Under the pieces are notes generated by a model, which ran no database searches, was not told the origin of the DNA, and saw only the letters and a program-made list of their open reading frames with translations. 64,000 nucleotides of DNA from Spirochaetales bacterium (GTDB lineage Bacteria; Spirochaetota; Spirochaetia; Treponematales; Treponemataceae). Position 1 is the first letter of the stretch; every line of letters starts with the position of its first letter. Position numbers and translations under genes: made by a program. Positions 9,632-18,766 of the stretch are shown here, piece after piece. Where the stretch lies: assembly GCA_003252395.1 (NCBI GenBank), contig QKEL01000003.1, forward strand, positions 1-64,000. Direction: 5' to 3'.

Positions 9632-10831
9632 CTACTGCGCTGCGTCTGCGACGGATTGCATCGCCGCCGCAGCTGAGGAAGCAGAGACATAGGTACCGTC
9701 CAGGAATCCTGTCAACCCTTCGCCGACGGAACTCCAGAAAATACCCATTTCAGGATTTATCGGCATATGGGTACCAATCGACATCGCATCCGCCGAGGCC
9801 TCAAACAGGGGATCGCTGATAGGGTCCGCCAAAACGGTCTTGAGGACCGGAAGATAGCCGATATTCGGAATCAAACCGCTTTGTATTGACTCGTCGAGTA
9901 CGTGGGTTACCACATCCTCAATTCTCGACAACTCAACGGAATCGTTATTTTTCAAGATGTAAAACTGCATGGCATTCGTATACGGACTCGGCCAACCAAA
10001 ATTCTCGATTTCAGGAATTCTCGCAATTCCCAAATTATTGCCTAAAGACGACCGAAGCTCATTAAAAGCCCAATCGCCACATATTATCATCGCGGCGGTA
10101 CCGTCCTTGAAGGATGCGATCATATCATCATAACCCGAAACCTCGGTATAGCCGTTATCCACCAGGGCCTTAACGAGGTTCAGTGAATTGATCATTGCCT
10201 GGTTGTTTACCGACACGGTAACCCCGTCTGTTGCGAAGGGCGACCCCCCGTATGCGTTGTAAAACGGAACGAGATAAAAGGGATCGGCCCAATTGCTTTT
10301 AATCCAAAAAGAACCCTGATCCAAATCGCTTGGATCGAGAGCCATTACAGCGGCGGTATTAACCGGAGGGGATGCAATAAGGTATTTATTGTAATAGAGC
10401 ATTAGATGGTTCCCGTTTGTAACGGGCACCGACCAATACTCATTAGCCCACGGCTCCGCGCCGACGACCGTGTTTTGATCGAACAATCCGGAAGTCTTCG
10501 AAAGCAAGCCTGCTTCGCAGAATTCCCCGATCCAGTCGGAGGGACCAAAAACAACGTCGGGCAATTCGACGATGGTTCCCGCTTCCAATACGGTTTCTTT
10601 AATATAGCTTACAGAATGTTGCGAAATTTGGAGATCGGATTGGTTCGAGATCGCTGCGTAAGCGCTCAATTCGTCAAATAACCAAGAAGGATTTAGATGG
10701 CTCCAAACGGTGATCGTTTTATCATCAGCATCGCTTCCCGGTTTCTCCGCATTTTCGCAAGAAACAAGAAACAACGTCGCAATGCAGAACCCAACCATTT
10801 GAACCCATGCCCTTTTTTGCCCTTTAAGCAT
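9632..10831 (-). CDS. Extracellular solute-binding lipoprotein, family 1 (sugar-type)
   Basis: A 399-residue binding protein with a lipoprotein signal ending LVSC (Cys25). The mature part has the family-1 (maltose/oligosaccharide) pattern: an ITVWSH start and a central YYNKYL strand. The F-DGTAAMIICGDWA segment is typical of the domain closing around sugars. No permease or ATPase genes are adjacent, so it is an orphan component that may feed a distant transporter or a sensor. GGAGGTAAAG precedes the ATG, and a TTGACG-N18-TAGAAT promoter lies at 10900-10929. Base composition is visibly more AT-rich than the flanking genes. Confidence 0.9.
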   Translation of the reverse strand: MLKGQKRAWVQMVGFCIATLFLVSCENAEKPGSDADDKTITVWSHLNPSWLFDELSAYAAISNQSDLQISQHSVSYIKETVLEAGTIVELPDVVFGPSDWIGEFCEAGLLSKTSGLFDQNTVVGAEPWANEYWSVPVTNGNHLMLYYNKYLIASPPVNTAAVMALDPSDLDQGSFWIKSNWADPFYLVPFYNAYGGSPFATDGVTVSVNNQAMINSLNLVKALVDNGYTEVSGYDDMIASFKDGTAAMIICGDWAFNELRSSLGNNLGIARIPEIENFGWPSPYTNAMQFYILKNNDSVELSRIEDVVTHVLDESIQSGLIPNIGYLPVLKTVLADPISDPLFEASADAMSIGTHMPINPEMGIFWSSVGEGLTGFLDGTYVSASSAAAAMQSVADAAQ

Positions 10832-10899
10832 TTCTTTACCTCCGAATTACTTTTTTATACGAATTACTGCTCTCGGTTACTCCTTTACCGCTATAAATT

Positions 10900-10929
10900 A
10901 TTCTACCGGCAATCTTTTTTTAGCGTCAA
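10900..10929 (-). promoter_or_regulatory. Sigma70-type promoter for the sugar-binding lipoprotein
   Basis: On the minus strand TTGACG (10924-10929) and TAGAAT (10900-10905) are 18 bp apart, about 70 nt before the ATG at 10831. Confidence 0.6.
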
Positions 10930-10962
10930 CTAATTCTTATTACCGCTTCAATATTTTATAGG

Positions 10963-10971
10963 TGCTATAAT
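10963..10971 (+). promoter_or_regulatory. Extended -10 promoter for the 11028 lipoprotein gene
   Basis: TGC followed by a perfect TATAAT (10966-10971) forms an extended -10 element. No good -35 is visible, as is usual for this class. It diverges from the promoter at 10900-10929. Confidence 0.5.
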
Positions 10972-11027
10972 TCAATGATTGAGAGTAATGTGCGTAGAAT
11001 TTATTCTGAAAAAAGGAGCTCACCTTG

Positions 11028-11567
11028 ATGAGAAAAAACGCGTTCCTTATGATGACGATCGGTATTCTTCTGATCAGTTTCTCGGCTTGCGTCCCGCCAA
11101 CCGATGCAGGGACCCCTCCATCAGGCGATACAGTCGCCGCAACGTTAAAAGCCGACGGACTCGACGGGGTCTGGTACTTTACGGGCGGGGTCAAACCGGC
11201 TTCCTGGAACGTTTCCTGGGACTTTCCTGACTGGCCCGATACGAGGCTTGTGATTGAGGCTACTGCTCAGACATATACCTATTTCTGGCGGGATACTAGT
11301 TCGACGACAATATATAATTGGACTACTGACGTAAGCTCTGAGTCGGGTACGATCACGTCGGTTGGGCAAGGGGCAATGCAATCAATCGTAACCGTCGCGC
11401 CAGGAAGCGGCTCGGAAAACGAGGACGTGAACGTAGGCGATATCCGCAACACCTACTACAAAATCGTGGGCGATGAACTACGCTGGACTTGGGAATCTGC
11501 CGACTATATCGCAACGGACTGGACATTCTACGCGATATATAAACGAACGAAACCCGTCGCGCCGTAA
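11028..11567 (+). CDS. Small lipoprotein of unknown function
   Basis: A 179-residue protein with a lipoprotein signal; the likely lipidated Cys is 21, in an FSAC box. The mature part begins with a Pro/Thr-rich linker and then a beta-rich domain with many Trp and Tyr residues, of the lipocalin-like, DUF-type style common in spirochaete lipoproteins. No family is recognised. The ATG at 11028 is chosen over the TTG one codon earlier because AAGGAG lies nine bases upstream. It is transcribed divergently from the sugar-binding lipoprotein. Confidence 0.75.
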   Translation: MRKNAFLMMTIGILLISFSACVPPTDAGTPPSGDTVAATLKADGLDGVWYFTGGVKPASWNVSWDFPDWPDTRLVIEATAQTYTYFWRDTSSTTIYNWTTDVSSESGTITSVGQGAMQSIVTVAPGSGSENEDVNVGDIRNTYYKIVGDELRWTWESADYIATDWTFYAIYKRTKPVAP

Positions 11568-11687
11568 AGCCGTATACCACTGAGCGCTCTCGCCGCCGCA
11601 GCCCCCGCGAATGCGTCTTCGGCGGCGGTATGGTCTCTTGGTCAGTCCCGCCGCTTTTCCCCCTTTTCAGCCGTTCTTTCCCCGTTT

Positions 11688-11716
11688 TTGCGTTCCGTCC
11701 GTCAATCAATGATAAT
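11688..11716 (+). promoter_or_regulatory. Promoter for second chemoreceptor
   Basis: TTGCGT (11688-11693), 17-bp spacer, GATAAT (11711-11716), then GTGGAGG before the ATG at 11744. Confidence 0.5.
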
Positions 11717-11743
11717 TAGGCAAACGCACAGTGGAGGCATCCG

Positions 11744-13612
11744 ATGAAAATTGGCGGAAAGATATTGGCCATCGGTTCGGCGATCCTTCTTATCCCGCTC
11801 GCTACGGTGGGGGTCCTAGTAACCGTAAAGGCAAGGGAAAGCATTATGCTGACCAGCAAGGAAAACGTCGACAACCTGGCGCGAAGCATGGCGGAATATA
11901 CCGATATGCGGCTCCAAGGAGACACCCGTTTCGTTATCGGGCTGGCGGCCGACGGCGAGATCAAAAGCCTCGTGCGTAAAGCCAACGCGGGTACGGCCAC
12001 GAAAGACGAGATAGACAGGATCAACGGGAAGTTAGCCGCCCTCAAGGCGAATCCCGCCCTCGAAACGCAATTCGATTCCCTGTCGGTCATCGATAAAACC
12101 GGAAAGATCGCGGCTTGCCAGATCCCCGAACTCGTCGGGATGGACTTGTCGACGATGGAATTCTTCAAAACCGCGATCGGGGGGAAAGCGGGCGTCGGGC
12201 AAATGATAATCGACAATAAGCAGCCGCCGAACGCGGGCATTACCGCGCCCATCTTCGGGGATAACGGCGAAATAATCGGCGTATGCGGTATTTTCTTAAA
12301 CCCGATTAAAAACCTGGGCGAGCTTTCAAAGTACAAACTCGGAGAAACCGGGTACCTTATAGTCGTAGACCGCATGGGCCTTATCGTTTTCCATCCCGAT
12401 AGTGACGTCATGCTGAAGAAGAACGTCAATGAAATGCCCGGCATGGAACCGTTGGCCGCGGGACTGGCGACGGGAATCGCGGGGGGCGTATCCTACACCT
12501 TTAACGGCGAGGCCAAGATCGGCGCCTTCAGTCCCGTCGCCGCCAACGGATGGATGGTGGTCGCAACCATGCCGACGAAGGAATTCATGATGATGGCGAC
12601 CGAACTCCAGATAATGATCATTATCATCGCGATTACCTCGTTCGTTTTGGCGTTTATCGCCCTTTTATTCCTGTCTCGCTCTATCTCGCGGCCCCTCGTC
12701 GCCTCGACCGAGATCGGATACCGGCTCGCGAGCGGGGACTTGACGATGGCCGACACCTCGGAATCGTACCGGAGAAACGACGAGGTAGGCGACCTCTTGA
12801 AGGCGTTCTCTTACATGCGGGAACACCTGCGTGAGATTGCCGGCAAGGCAAAGACGGTAACCGATAAGGTCGCGGGCGGAAGCGACGCGATTAACGGGAC
12901 CGCCCAAGAGCTCAGTCAGGGATCGACCGAACAGGCGGCAAACGCGGAAGAGGTATCCTCGTCGATCGAGGAGCTGAACGCCACCGTGCGGCAAAACGCG
13001 GAAAACGCGCAGACGACCGAGGGAATCGCGGCGAAGGCCGCGCAGAACGCCGAGCGCGGCAACCTCGCGGTCGAGAATTCGGTTCGGGCCATGGAGCAGA
13101 TCGTCGAAAAAATCGCCATTATCCAGAACATCGCCAGTCAGACCAATCTTCTCGCGCTCAACGCGGCCATCGAGGCGGCCCGCGCTGGCGAAAGCGGCAA
13201 GGGATTCGCGGTCGTGGCCTCCGAAGTGCGAAAACTCGCAGAGCGGTCCGCGGAGGCGGCTTCCGAGATTACCGATCTCTCCAATAAAACCATGCTGACG
13301 GCCCGGGAAGCGAGCGGTCTCATCGGGGAGATCGTGCCGGACATAAAGAAAACGGCCGATCTCGTCCAGGAAATCGCCTCGGCCTCCCGCGAGCAAAGCC
13401 TCGGGCTCGAACAGATACAGAAAGCGATGACGCAACTCGACGCGGTGATACAGCAAAACGCGAGCGCAAGCGAGGAATTGGCGAGCATGTCCGTGGAGCT
13501 CACGGGAGAGGCCAGCGAGCTTACCGCCACGATGTCGTACTTCAAGCTGCACGATACCGAGGCATCGGATACAGTCGCGCCTTCGGCGGGCATGCCCGAC
13601 GGCGGCGCGTAA
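11744..13612 (+). CDS. Methyl-accepting chemotaxis protein, Cache type
   Basis: A 622-residue receptor. It has a first helix at about 8-28 and a periplasmic Cache domain at about 35-280. The second helix (about 285-310) contains the [16 protein letters not shown] exit into HAMP. The signalling domain has its [15 protein letters not shown] tip near residue 472. The architecture matches the receptor at 6250, but the sensor domains differ. GTGGAGG lies nine bases before the ATG. The tail after the coiled coil is short and lacks an obvious CheR-tethering pentapeptide. Confidence 0.95.
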   Translation: MKIGGKILAIGSAILLIPLATVGVLVTVKARESIMLTSKENVDNLARSMAEYTDMRLQGDTRFVIGLAADGEIKSLVRKANAGTATKDEIDRINGKLAALKANPALETQFDSLSVIDKTGKIAACQIPELVGMDLSTMEFFKTAIGGKAGVGQMIIDNKQPPNAGITAPIFGDNGEIIGVCGIFLNPIKNLGELSKYKLGETGYLIVVDRMGLIVFHPDSDVMLKKNVNEMPGMEPLAAGLATGIAGGVSYTFNGEAKIGAFSPVAANGWMVVATMPTKEFMMMATELQIMIIIIAITSFVLAFIALLFLSRSISRPLVASTEIGYRLASGDLTMADTSESYRRNDEVGDLLKAFSYMREHLREIAGKAKTVTDKVAGGSDAINGTAQELSQGSTEQAANAEEVSSSIEELNATVRQNAENAQTTEGIAAKAAQNAERGNLAVENSVRAMEQIVEKIAIIQNIASQTNLLALNAAIEAARAGESGKGFAVVASEVRKLAERSAEAASEITDLSNKTMLTAREASGLIGEIVPDIKKTADLVQEIASASREQSLGLEQIQKAMTQLDAVIQQNASASEELASMSVELTGEASELTATMSYFKLHDTEASDTVAPSAGMPDGGA

Positions 13613-13653
13613 TCCGGGGAACCGCGCCGGGGCTTCATGGCCCCGCGCGGCAT

Positions 13654-13682
13654 TTGCGGCGCACGAGAAAATGGCTAATAAT
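13654..13682 (+). promoter_or_regulatory. Promoter placing transcription start at the EAL gene ATG
   Basis: TTGCGG (13654-13659), 17-bp spacer, AATAAT (13677-13682). Only seven bases separate the -10 from the ATG at 13690 and no Shine-Dalgarno is present, which implies a leaderless mRNA. Confidence 0.5.
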
Positions 13683-13689
13683 TGCCTGT

Positions 13690-15624
13690 ATGAACCCATT
13701 GGAAGACCAATTTGAGGCCCGGCTTACCCGTCGGGTATTCAAGTACATAGCCGCCTTTTTTGCCGCCCTGCTCTTGTTTATGACGGTCCTGAACTTCCGG
13801 CTCGGCATGGTAACGTCGCTGGAAGACTCCGCGCGGGTTATCGTCCGTACGGGTATACTGGCGTTCGATATCGCCGTCTGCGTATGGGCGTTCCTGGGCA
13901 AGGCGCCGGACGCTGTTTTTGCGCGTTCCGCCCGTGTTCCTCTTGGTCAACTTCGTCGGGACCGTGTTCGTTTCCGTCGCCGGAAACGCCGATCCCCTTA
14001 TCGCGATCGGATCGTATATAGTGCAGACCAACCTCTATATCCTGACGTTCAGCTTTTTCGCCCGCACGCAGGGTCTGACCCTCGCGTTCGGCGGCCTGCT
14101 GCTCGGCATCGGATATTACCTTTCTGCGTGTTCTACCGCGGGACGAGCCCGCTCGAGTTGGATCGCGACGCCGTTCTACGTGTGTATTCGCATATGATGA
14201 CGTTCGGGATCGTGCAGACGACCGTGCTCGTCGCGTTCAGCAATAGGTTTTTCACCATACTGCTCGCCAAGGTGCATGCCCACGCGGACGAAATGGCGCT
14301 TCTCGCGTATTCCGACCGGGACACGGGCTTTCCGAACTCGCAGCAGCTGGCGAAGGACATCGCGGAGTGGACGGAGGATCGGAAACGGGCAACGCGGCCC
14401 TGCGCCATGGTCGGATTCAGGCTTGAGGGCCTTGAAACCATTAACGAGACGCGCGGAATCGACTTCGCGAACGCGCTGCTCCGCGACCTGGTCCTTCGCT
14501 ATAGAAGCTCGCTTTCGGCCCTCATGGACGCCAAGACGATTCGCAAGATAGAGGGATTCGCGCCGCTTTACCGGGTAGAGAGCAATACGTTCGTGTTCTT
14601 GATCGAAGTTCCCGATAGGGACTTTTTCACCCCGAACCGCATGGCGGAGCTTCAAAAGACGATCGACGGCCTCTTTCTCGGGTACCGCGAACAGTCCGTC
14701 ATTTCGTTCCGCGGCGGCTTTTCCTCGTACCCGGAGGACGCGGGAAACCTCGAGCAGTTGCTGAAAAACCTCCTGAATCTCGTCCACGCGACGCGCAGCG
14801 AGGGGCTCGGCGTTTTTACCCCCTTCAATATGGAGCGGTACCAGGCGTTTCTCCGCGAGCAATCCATAAAGGCGGCCATCGCGAACGCGATATGGCGCGG
14901 GGAGTTCAGCCTCGTATTCCAGCCGAAGGTATCGTGCGCCACCGGCGGCGTGCGCGGCTTCGAGGCGCTCGCGCGCTGGACGAGCGCCGAGTTCGGCCGG
15001 ATATCGCCCGTCGAATTCATACCGCTGGCGGAGGAAAGCGGCAACATCGCGGCGCTAACGGGGCACCTTTTGGACCGGGCGCTCGAGTTCGCCGCCCTTC
15101 TCGCCCGGAACGGCCTCATGTTCCCGGTTTCCGTAAACCTATCGCCGGGAGCGGTACGGCCGGATTTCCTGAGCCTCATCGGCGAGAAAACCGCGGCGTC
15201 CGGACTCGGCGGCATGCTTGAGCTCGAGATAACCGAGGGCGTTATCATGAAAATGACCACGGAAATCGCGGACGACCTGCGGAACCTGAAAGAGCTCGGG
15301 ATTACCTTCTCGATAGACGATTTCGGTACCGGTTACTCGAACCTCGGGGATCTGCAAAAATTCGAGGCCCAGGTCCTCAAGATAGACAAGCGCTTCATCG
15401 ACGGCATACCCCACGACGAAAAGAACGCTACCCTCGTGCAGACCATTATCCGCATGGGCAAATCCTTCGGCATGGAGATCGTGGCCGAAGGCGTCGAGTA
15501 CGGCGAACAGCGCGATTTTCTCGCCCGATCCGACTGCGACATGATACAGGGATATTTCCATTCCGTGCCCCTCGAAAGCGATAACGCCCTCGCCTACGCC
15601 GTCGCGCACGGCGGGAACGGATGA
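13690..15624 (+). CDS. Membrane GGDEF(degenerate)-EAL protein with two compensating frameshifts
   Basis: Read straight through this is 644 residues. The N-terminal part is membrane-bound. The next part is a GGDEF-like domain whose active-site loop has decayed (RVESNTF). The C-terminal EAL phosphodiesterase looks intact: FEALARW with Glu at about 425, ELEITEG, DDFGTGYS, KIDKRF and VAEGVE, so hydrolysis of c-di-GMP is expected. Between about 13905 and 14140 the main frame turns Arg-rich, while the next frame encodes consecutive membrane helices (VFLLVNFVGTVF through LLLGIGYYL). One extra base near the T-run at 13916-13920 and one missing base near 14118-14140 would restore a continuous membrane domain. 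Either these are sequence errors or the membrane sensor is damaged. Confidence 0.85.
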   Translation: MNPLEDQFEARLTRRVFKYIAAFFAALLLFMTVLNFRLGMVTSLEDSARVIVRTGILAFDIAVCVWAFLGKAPDAVFARSARVPLGQLRRDRVRFRRRKRRSPYRDRIVYSADQPLYPDVQLFRPHAGSDPRVRRPAARHRILPFCVFYRGTSPLELDRDAVLRVYSHMMTFGIVQTTVLVAFSNRFFTILLAKVHAHADEMALLAYSDRDTGFPNSQQLAKDIAEWTEDRKRATRPCAMVGFRLEGLETINETRGIDFANALLRDLVLRYRSSLSALMDAKTIRKIEGFAPLYRVESNTFVFLIEVPDRDFFTPNRMAELQKTIDGLFLGYREQSVISFRGGFSSYPEDAGNLEQLLKNLLNLVHATRSEGLGVFTPFNMERYQAFLREQSIKAAIANAIWRGEFSLVFQPKVSCATGGVRGFEALARWTSAEFGRISPVEFIPLAEESGNIAALTGHLLDRALEFAALLARNGLMFPVSVNLSPGAVRPDFLSLIGEKTAASGLGGMLELEITEGVIMKMTTEIADDLRNLKELGITFSIDDFGTGYSNLGDLQKFEAQVLKIDKRFIDGIPHDEKNATLVQTIIRMGKSFGMEIVAEGVEYGEQRDFLARSDCDMIQGYFHSVPLESDNALAYAVAHGGNG

Positions 15625-15667
15625 GCGCGGGGCCTGTGTCGCCCCGGGCGCGATTCCCGCGCCGATT

Positions 15668-15698
15668 GCGCCCAGAGCCGATTGGGCGCCTTTTTTTT
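15668..15698 (+). terminator. Rho-independent terminator after the EAL gene
   Basis: GCGCCCA (15668-15674) pairs with TGGGCGC (15683-15689) across an eight-base loop. Eight T follow at 15691-15698, about 45 nt after the EAL stop codon. Confidence 0.8.
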
Positions 15699-15758
15699 GT
15701 CCCTGTTTAATCGCTCCCCACGGTATATACTTTTTCGGAATTCAATTTGGAGGAGAAT

Positions 15759-16562
15759 ATGGGATATTCGACTTTACTGAAAACCGTTTCCCTGGCCACG
15801 CTTTTCGCCCTGTGCTCGTGCGAGACCGGCAGCACGCCTCTTGCCCCTATGGAACCGATGCCCGACGACGCGAGCGTTATCTACCTGCACCACAGTACGG
15901 GCGCGGGGGTATGGGGCGGCGGGGTGAGCGACTGGTTTACCGCCTATAACGCGGCCCAGGGAAAAACTTACCGCATAGAGGAGCGGGCGTATCCAGACGG
16001 AAATAATTATCCCTGGGACAATTACCCGTACGATTACTGGAACATCTGGGTAAACCACGCGGGCGCGACCGCCTACAGCGGACAGGACACGCTGGAGATC
16101 CTGACGGCCGCGTACGACGTGATCGTGTGGAAGCATTGCTACCCCGTGAGCGGCATTGAGGCGGATACGGGAACCCCGAATATAGCCTCTTCGAGGAAAT
16201 CACTGGAAAACTATAAGCTTCAGTACAACGCCCTGAAAGCCAAGATGCGCTCCTTCCCGAATAACCGCTTCGTGGTATGGACGGGCGCGGCTTATCGGTA
16301 TGAAGATACGAATCCCGACGCGGCGGCGCGGACACGGGCGTTCTTTACCTGGGTAAAGGACGAATGGGACGAACCGGGCGACAATATCTTCATATGGGAC
16401 TTTTACGAATTGGAGACGGAAGGAACGAACTACCTGCAGTATCCAAGCGGCGATTCCCACCCCTCATCTGCATTCAACGAAGACGTCGCGCCGCTGGTTT
16501 CCCGGAGGATCGTGGACGTGATCGAAGGGAGGGGCGACATCGGAAGCCTCACGGGGGAATAA
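15759..16562 (+). CDS. Lipoprotein, possible SGNH-like hydrolase fold
   Basis: A 267-residue protein with a lipoprotein signal ending ALCSC (Cys21 likely lipidated). The mature part opens with a strand and the box IYLHHSTGAGVW. It later has VIVWKHC, FVVWTGAAYR and a closing GDSHPS near residue 230. The strand-then-small-residue start and a late Asp-x-x-His-type box recall SGNH-hydrolase relatives, but the catalytic set is not convincing. The ATG at 15759 is chosen because GGAGGAGAAT directly precedes it. A TATACT box lies at 15726-15731, just past the terminator of the upstream gene. Confidence 0.65.
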   Translation: MGYSTLLKTVSLATLFALCSCETGSTPLAPMEPMPDDASVIYLHHSTGAGVWGGGVSDWFTAYNAAQGKTYRIEERAYPDGNNYPWDNYPYDYWNIWVNHAGATAYSGQDTLEILTAAYDVIVWKHCYPVSGIEADTGTPNIASSRKSLENYKLQYNALKAKMRSFPNNRFVVWTGAAYRYEDTNPDAAARTRAFFTWVKDEWDEPGDNIFIWDFYELETEGTNYLQYPSGDSHPSSAFNEDVAPLVSRRIVDVIEGRGDIGSLTGE

Positions 16563-16588
16563 GGGTCTCGCCTCCCGGAGGCAAAATA

Positions 16589-16617
16589 TTGACAGCGCGA
16601 TTCGGGCACCATATAGT
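16589..16617 (+). promoter_or_regulatory. Near-consensus promoter of third chemoreceptor
   Basis: TTGACA (16589-16594), 17-bp spacer, TATAGT (16612-16617), about 50 nt before the ATG at 16670. Confidence 0.7.
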
Positions 16618-16669
16618 GAGGTAGCGACAAGTACCGTAGCCCATCGATATCAACGGAGAACCTACTACC

Positions 16670-18296
16670 ATGCACGATGACGTTCCTCCACTCTCGGAAA
16701 GCAGCATTGACGGCGACAAATCGGGCATTTTTGAAATGGAGCGAAAGGGTAAAACCCCGGTATTGCGGGTTTTTCTCGTAATCCTCCTCGCGATTCTCCC
16801 CGTGGTCGCGCTGACTGACTTCCTATCCGCGGATTACACGGTTTTCTTCGGGGAGCTGGCGGTCATCGCGACCGTCGCAGGCTCCCTACTGCTGCTCCGG
16901 AAGGGCCATTATATCGCCGCCTCCCGGATCGCGTCCGCGCTCTTTTACGTCGGTACGTTTTTATCGCCCTTTCGCATCCCTTTACCGTGTCCGCGGGGTT
17001 TTCGGCCTCGTCGCCTATACGTCCGCGGCTTTGGGATTCGCGAGCTTTTTCCTCATCGAGAACAACGTTCCCCTTTTCATGGCGGCTTCCAATACGGTCG
17101 CCGCCATCGCCTATCTCGTCGTCGGGTTTTCCGGGAAAATTCCCGCGAGTGAGCTGTTCGCCGAGATAGCGACCGCGACGCTCTTTTCGAGCGTCGTCAA
17201 TTTTTTCGTGATTATCCCTACCAGGATGGGCCGGGGAATTTCGACCCAGCTCGATAGGGCCGGAAAGACCGCCAACGCCAAGGCCGTCATGCTGAAGGCC
17301 GCGGCGGCCCGGAGCGAGAGCAATCTCCGGTCGACGGGCATACTTACGGAGCGGGTTTCGGAAATCCGTTCCGCCTCGGAGGCGGTTCGCAATTCGGTTC
17401 AGCGCATCGAGGAAAGCCTTGCGGACCTTGACGGCGCCGCGGACGCCGCGACCGGCGAAGCCCAGGCCATCGGCTCGCAGGTCGCCGATTTGACCCGTCA
17501 CATCGAAACGGAGGTATCCGCGCAGGAAGAATCCGCCGCTTCGGTGAACACGATGGTCAATTCGATCGCCGTGGTCGCGGACTCGGCCAGGACCCGGCGC
17601 AATAGCCTCGCGGACCTTCGCGACACCGCCGAGGAAGGGGAGCAGCGTCTTTCCGGGCTACTCGACGCCATCGTGCGCATGTCGGGCAGCGTCGGCGCGA
17701 TTCGCGACATGATAAACGTGATTAACCAAATCGCGAGCTCGACCAACCTGCTCGCCATGAACGCCTCCATCGAGGCGGCGCACGCGGGCAGCGCGGGCAT
17801 GGGCTTTTCCGTGGTCGCCGACGAAATACGCAAGCTCGCCGAGAACTCGTCGAAAAACGCGAAGAATATCGGGCAAAAACTCAAGGAAGTCGTTTCCATA
17901 ATCAACGAGGTTTCGGCCGGGGGAAACCGTTCGCAAAAATCGTTCGAGGGAATCAAGCGGGAAATAGAGCGGGCGATGGATTCCTTTTCGGAGATCGCCG
18001 ACGCGACGGGCGAACTGACGGTGGGCGGCAAGCAGATTCTCGAGGCGATCGAATCCCTGAACGAAGCGTCGCAGGGCCTGCGGGAAGGAGGCGTCGCCAT
18101 CGCGCAGGCGCAGGGTAAGCTTATCGTGCTTCAAGGCAGGGCGAAAGACGGGGTACGGGCGGCGCTCGCCGAGGCCCGCTCGGTGGGGCGACAGACGATC
18201 GGCCTGAACGCAGCCGCGCAAGCCGTCGCGGAAGTCGCCGAACGCAGCGCGAAAGACGCGGCCGAGCTGCACGAAAGCATGACCGGAATCGCGTGA
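16670..18296 (+). pseudogene. Six-helix chemoreceptor-like protein, frameshifted
   Basis: The ATG at 16670 follows GGAGAACC and begins a membrane protein whose first three helices read well up to about 16978. The frame then turns Arg/Pro-rich. Another frame takes over with LYRVRGVFGLVAYTSAALGF and three more helices, followed by a complete chemotaxis signalling coiled coil (NLLAMNASIEAAHAGSAGMGF). Removing one C from the run 16978-16980 joins both parts into 541 residues: six helices with no periplasmic ligand domain, then the signalling hairpin. The receptor therefore probably senses within the membrane or from the cytoplasm. The promoter is near consensus, so either the shift is a sequencing error or the loss is recent. 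Confidence 0.75.
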
Positions 18297-18326
18297 AAAA
18301 AAATGGCGGAACGGGCGGTTTGAAAT

Positions 18327-18332
18327 TATACT
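18327..18332 (+). promoter_or_regulatory. -10 box six bases before a start codon
   Basis: TATACT followed by six bases and the ATG at 18339, with no Shine-Dalgarno. This predicts a leaderless or nearly leaderless transcript. No strong -35 is seen. Confidence 0.45.
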
Positions 18333-18338
18333 TAAGCC

Positions 18339-18740
18339 ATGATATACGACACCGTAATGGATAACGAGTGGCTGAACGTACGATACTATCCCGACGAGGG
18401 AATTATCCACCATACGTGGAAGAAGGCCTGTTCCGGGCAGGCATTCCGCGACATGATGCTCGAGGCGAGCGATTATCTGGGAAGCCATCGGGGCTCAAAG
18501 TGGCTTTCCGACGACCGCCTTTTTACCGCCATGACCGACGAGGATAGCCTGTGGGGCCAACGGGTATGGTTCGCCCGTACCATCCACGCGGGATGGAAGC
18601 ATTGGGCCATGCTTTTGCCCGAACGGAACATCGGCCACGAGAGCATGCAGATGATCGTTACGGAATATCGGGCCGCGGGCATAAACGCCAAAATTTTCGA
18701 GAACCTGGACGGCGCCCTGGAGTGGCTCCAGGCCCAATAG
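18339..18740 (+). CDS. Small STAS/SpoIIAA-like cytoplasmic protein
   Basis: A 133-residue soluble protein without signal or membrane segment. The pattern is a short beta start (VRYYPDEGIIHHTW), a helix, a GSKWLSDDR box and an amphipathic helix, then GWKHWAMLLPE. It recalls small STAS/SpoIIAA-like proteins found beside signalling genes in many bacteria, whose role is unknown. It sits directly after a chemoreceptor but has its own -10 box. The start codon has no ribosome-binding site, in line with leaderless expression. Confidence 0.7.
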   Translation: MIYDTVMDNEWLNVRYYPDEGIIHHTWKKACSGQAFRDMMLEASDYLGSHRGSKWLSDDRLFTAMTDEDSLWGQRVWFARTIHAGWKHWAMLLPERNIGHESMQMIVTEYRAAGINAKIFENLDGALEWLQAQ

Positions 18741-18766
18741 GGCGCTACCACGCGCCGTTGCCGATC

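Noticed and set aside
11589..11628. GC-rich inverted repeat (GCCGCCG / CGGCGGC) after the 11028 lipoprotein as a terminator
   Set aside because: The loop is long and no T-run follows, so a rho-independent terminator cannot be supported.
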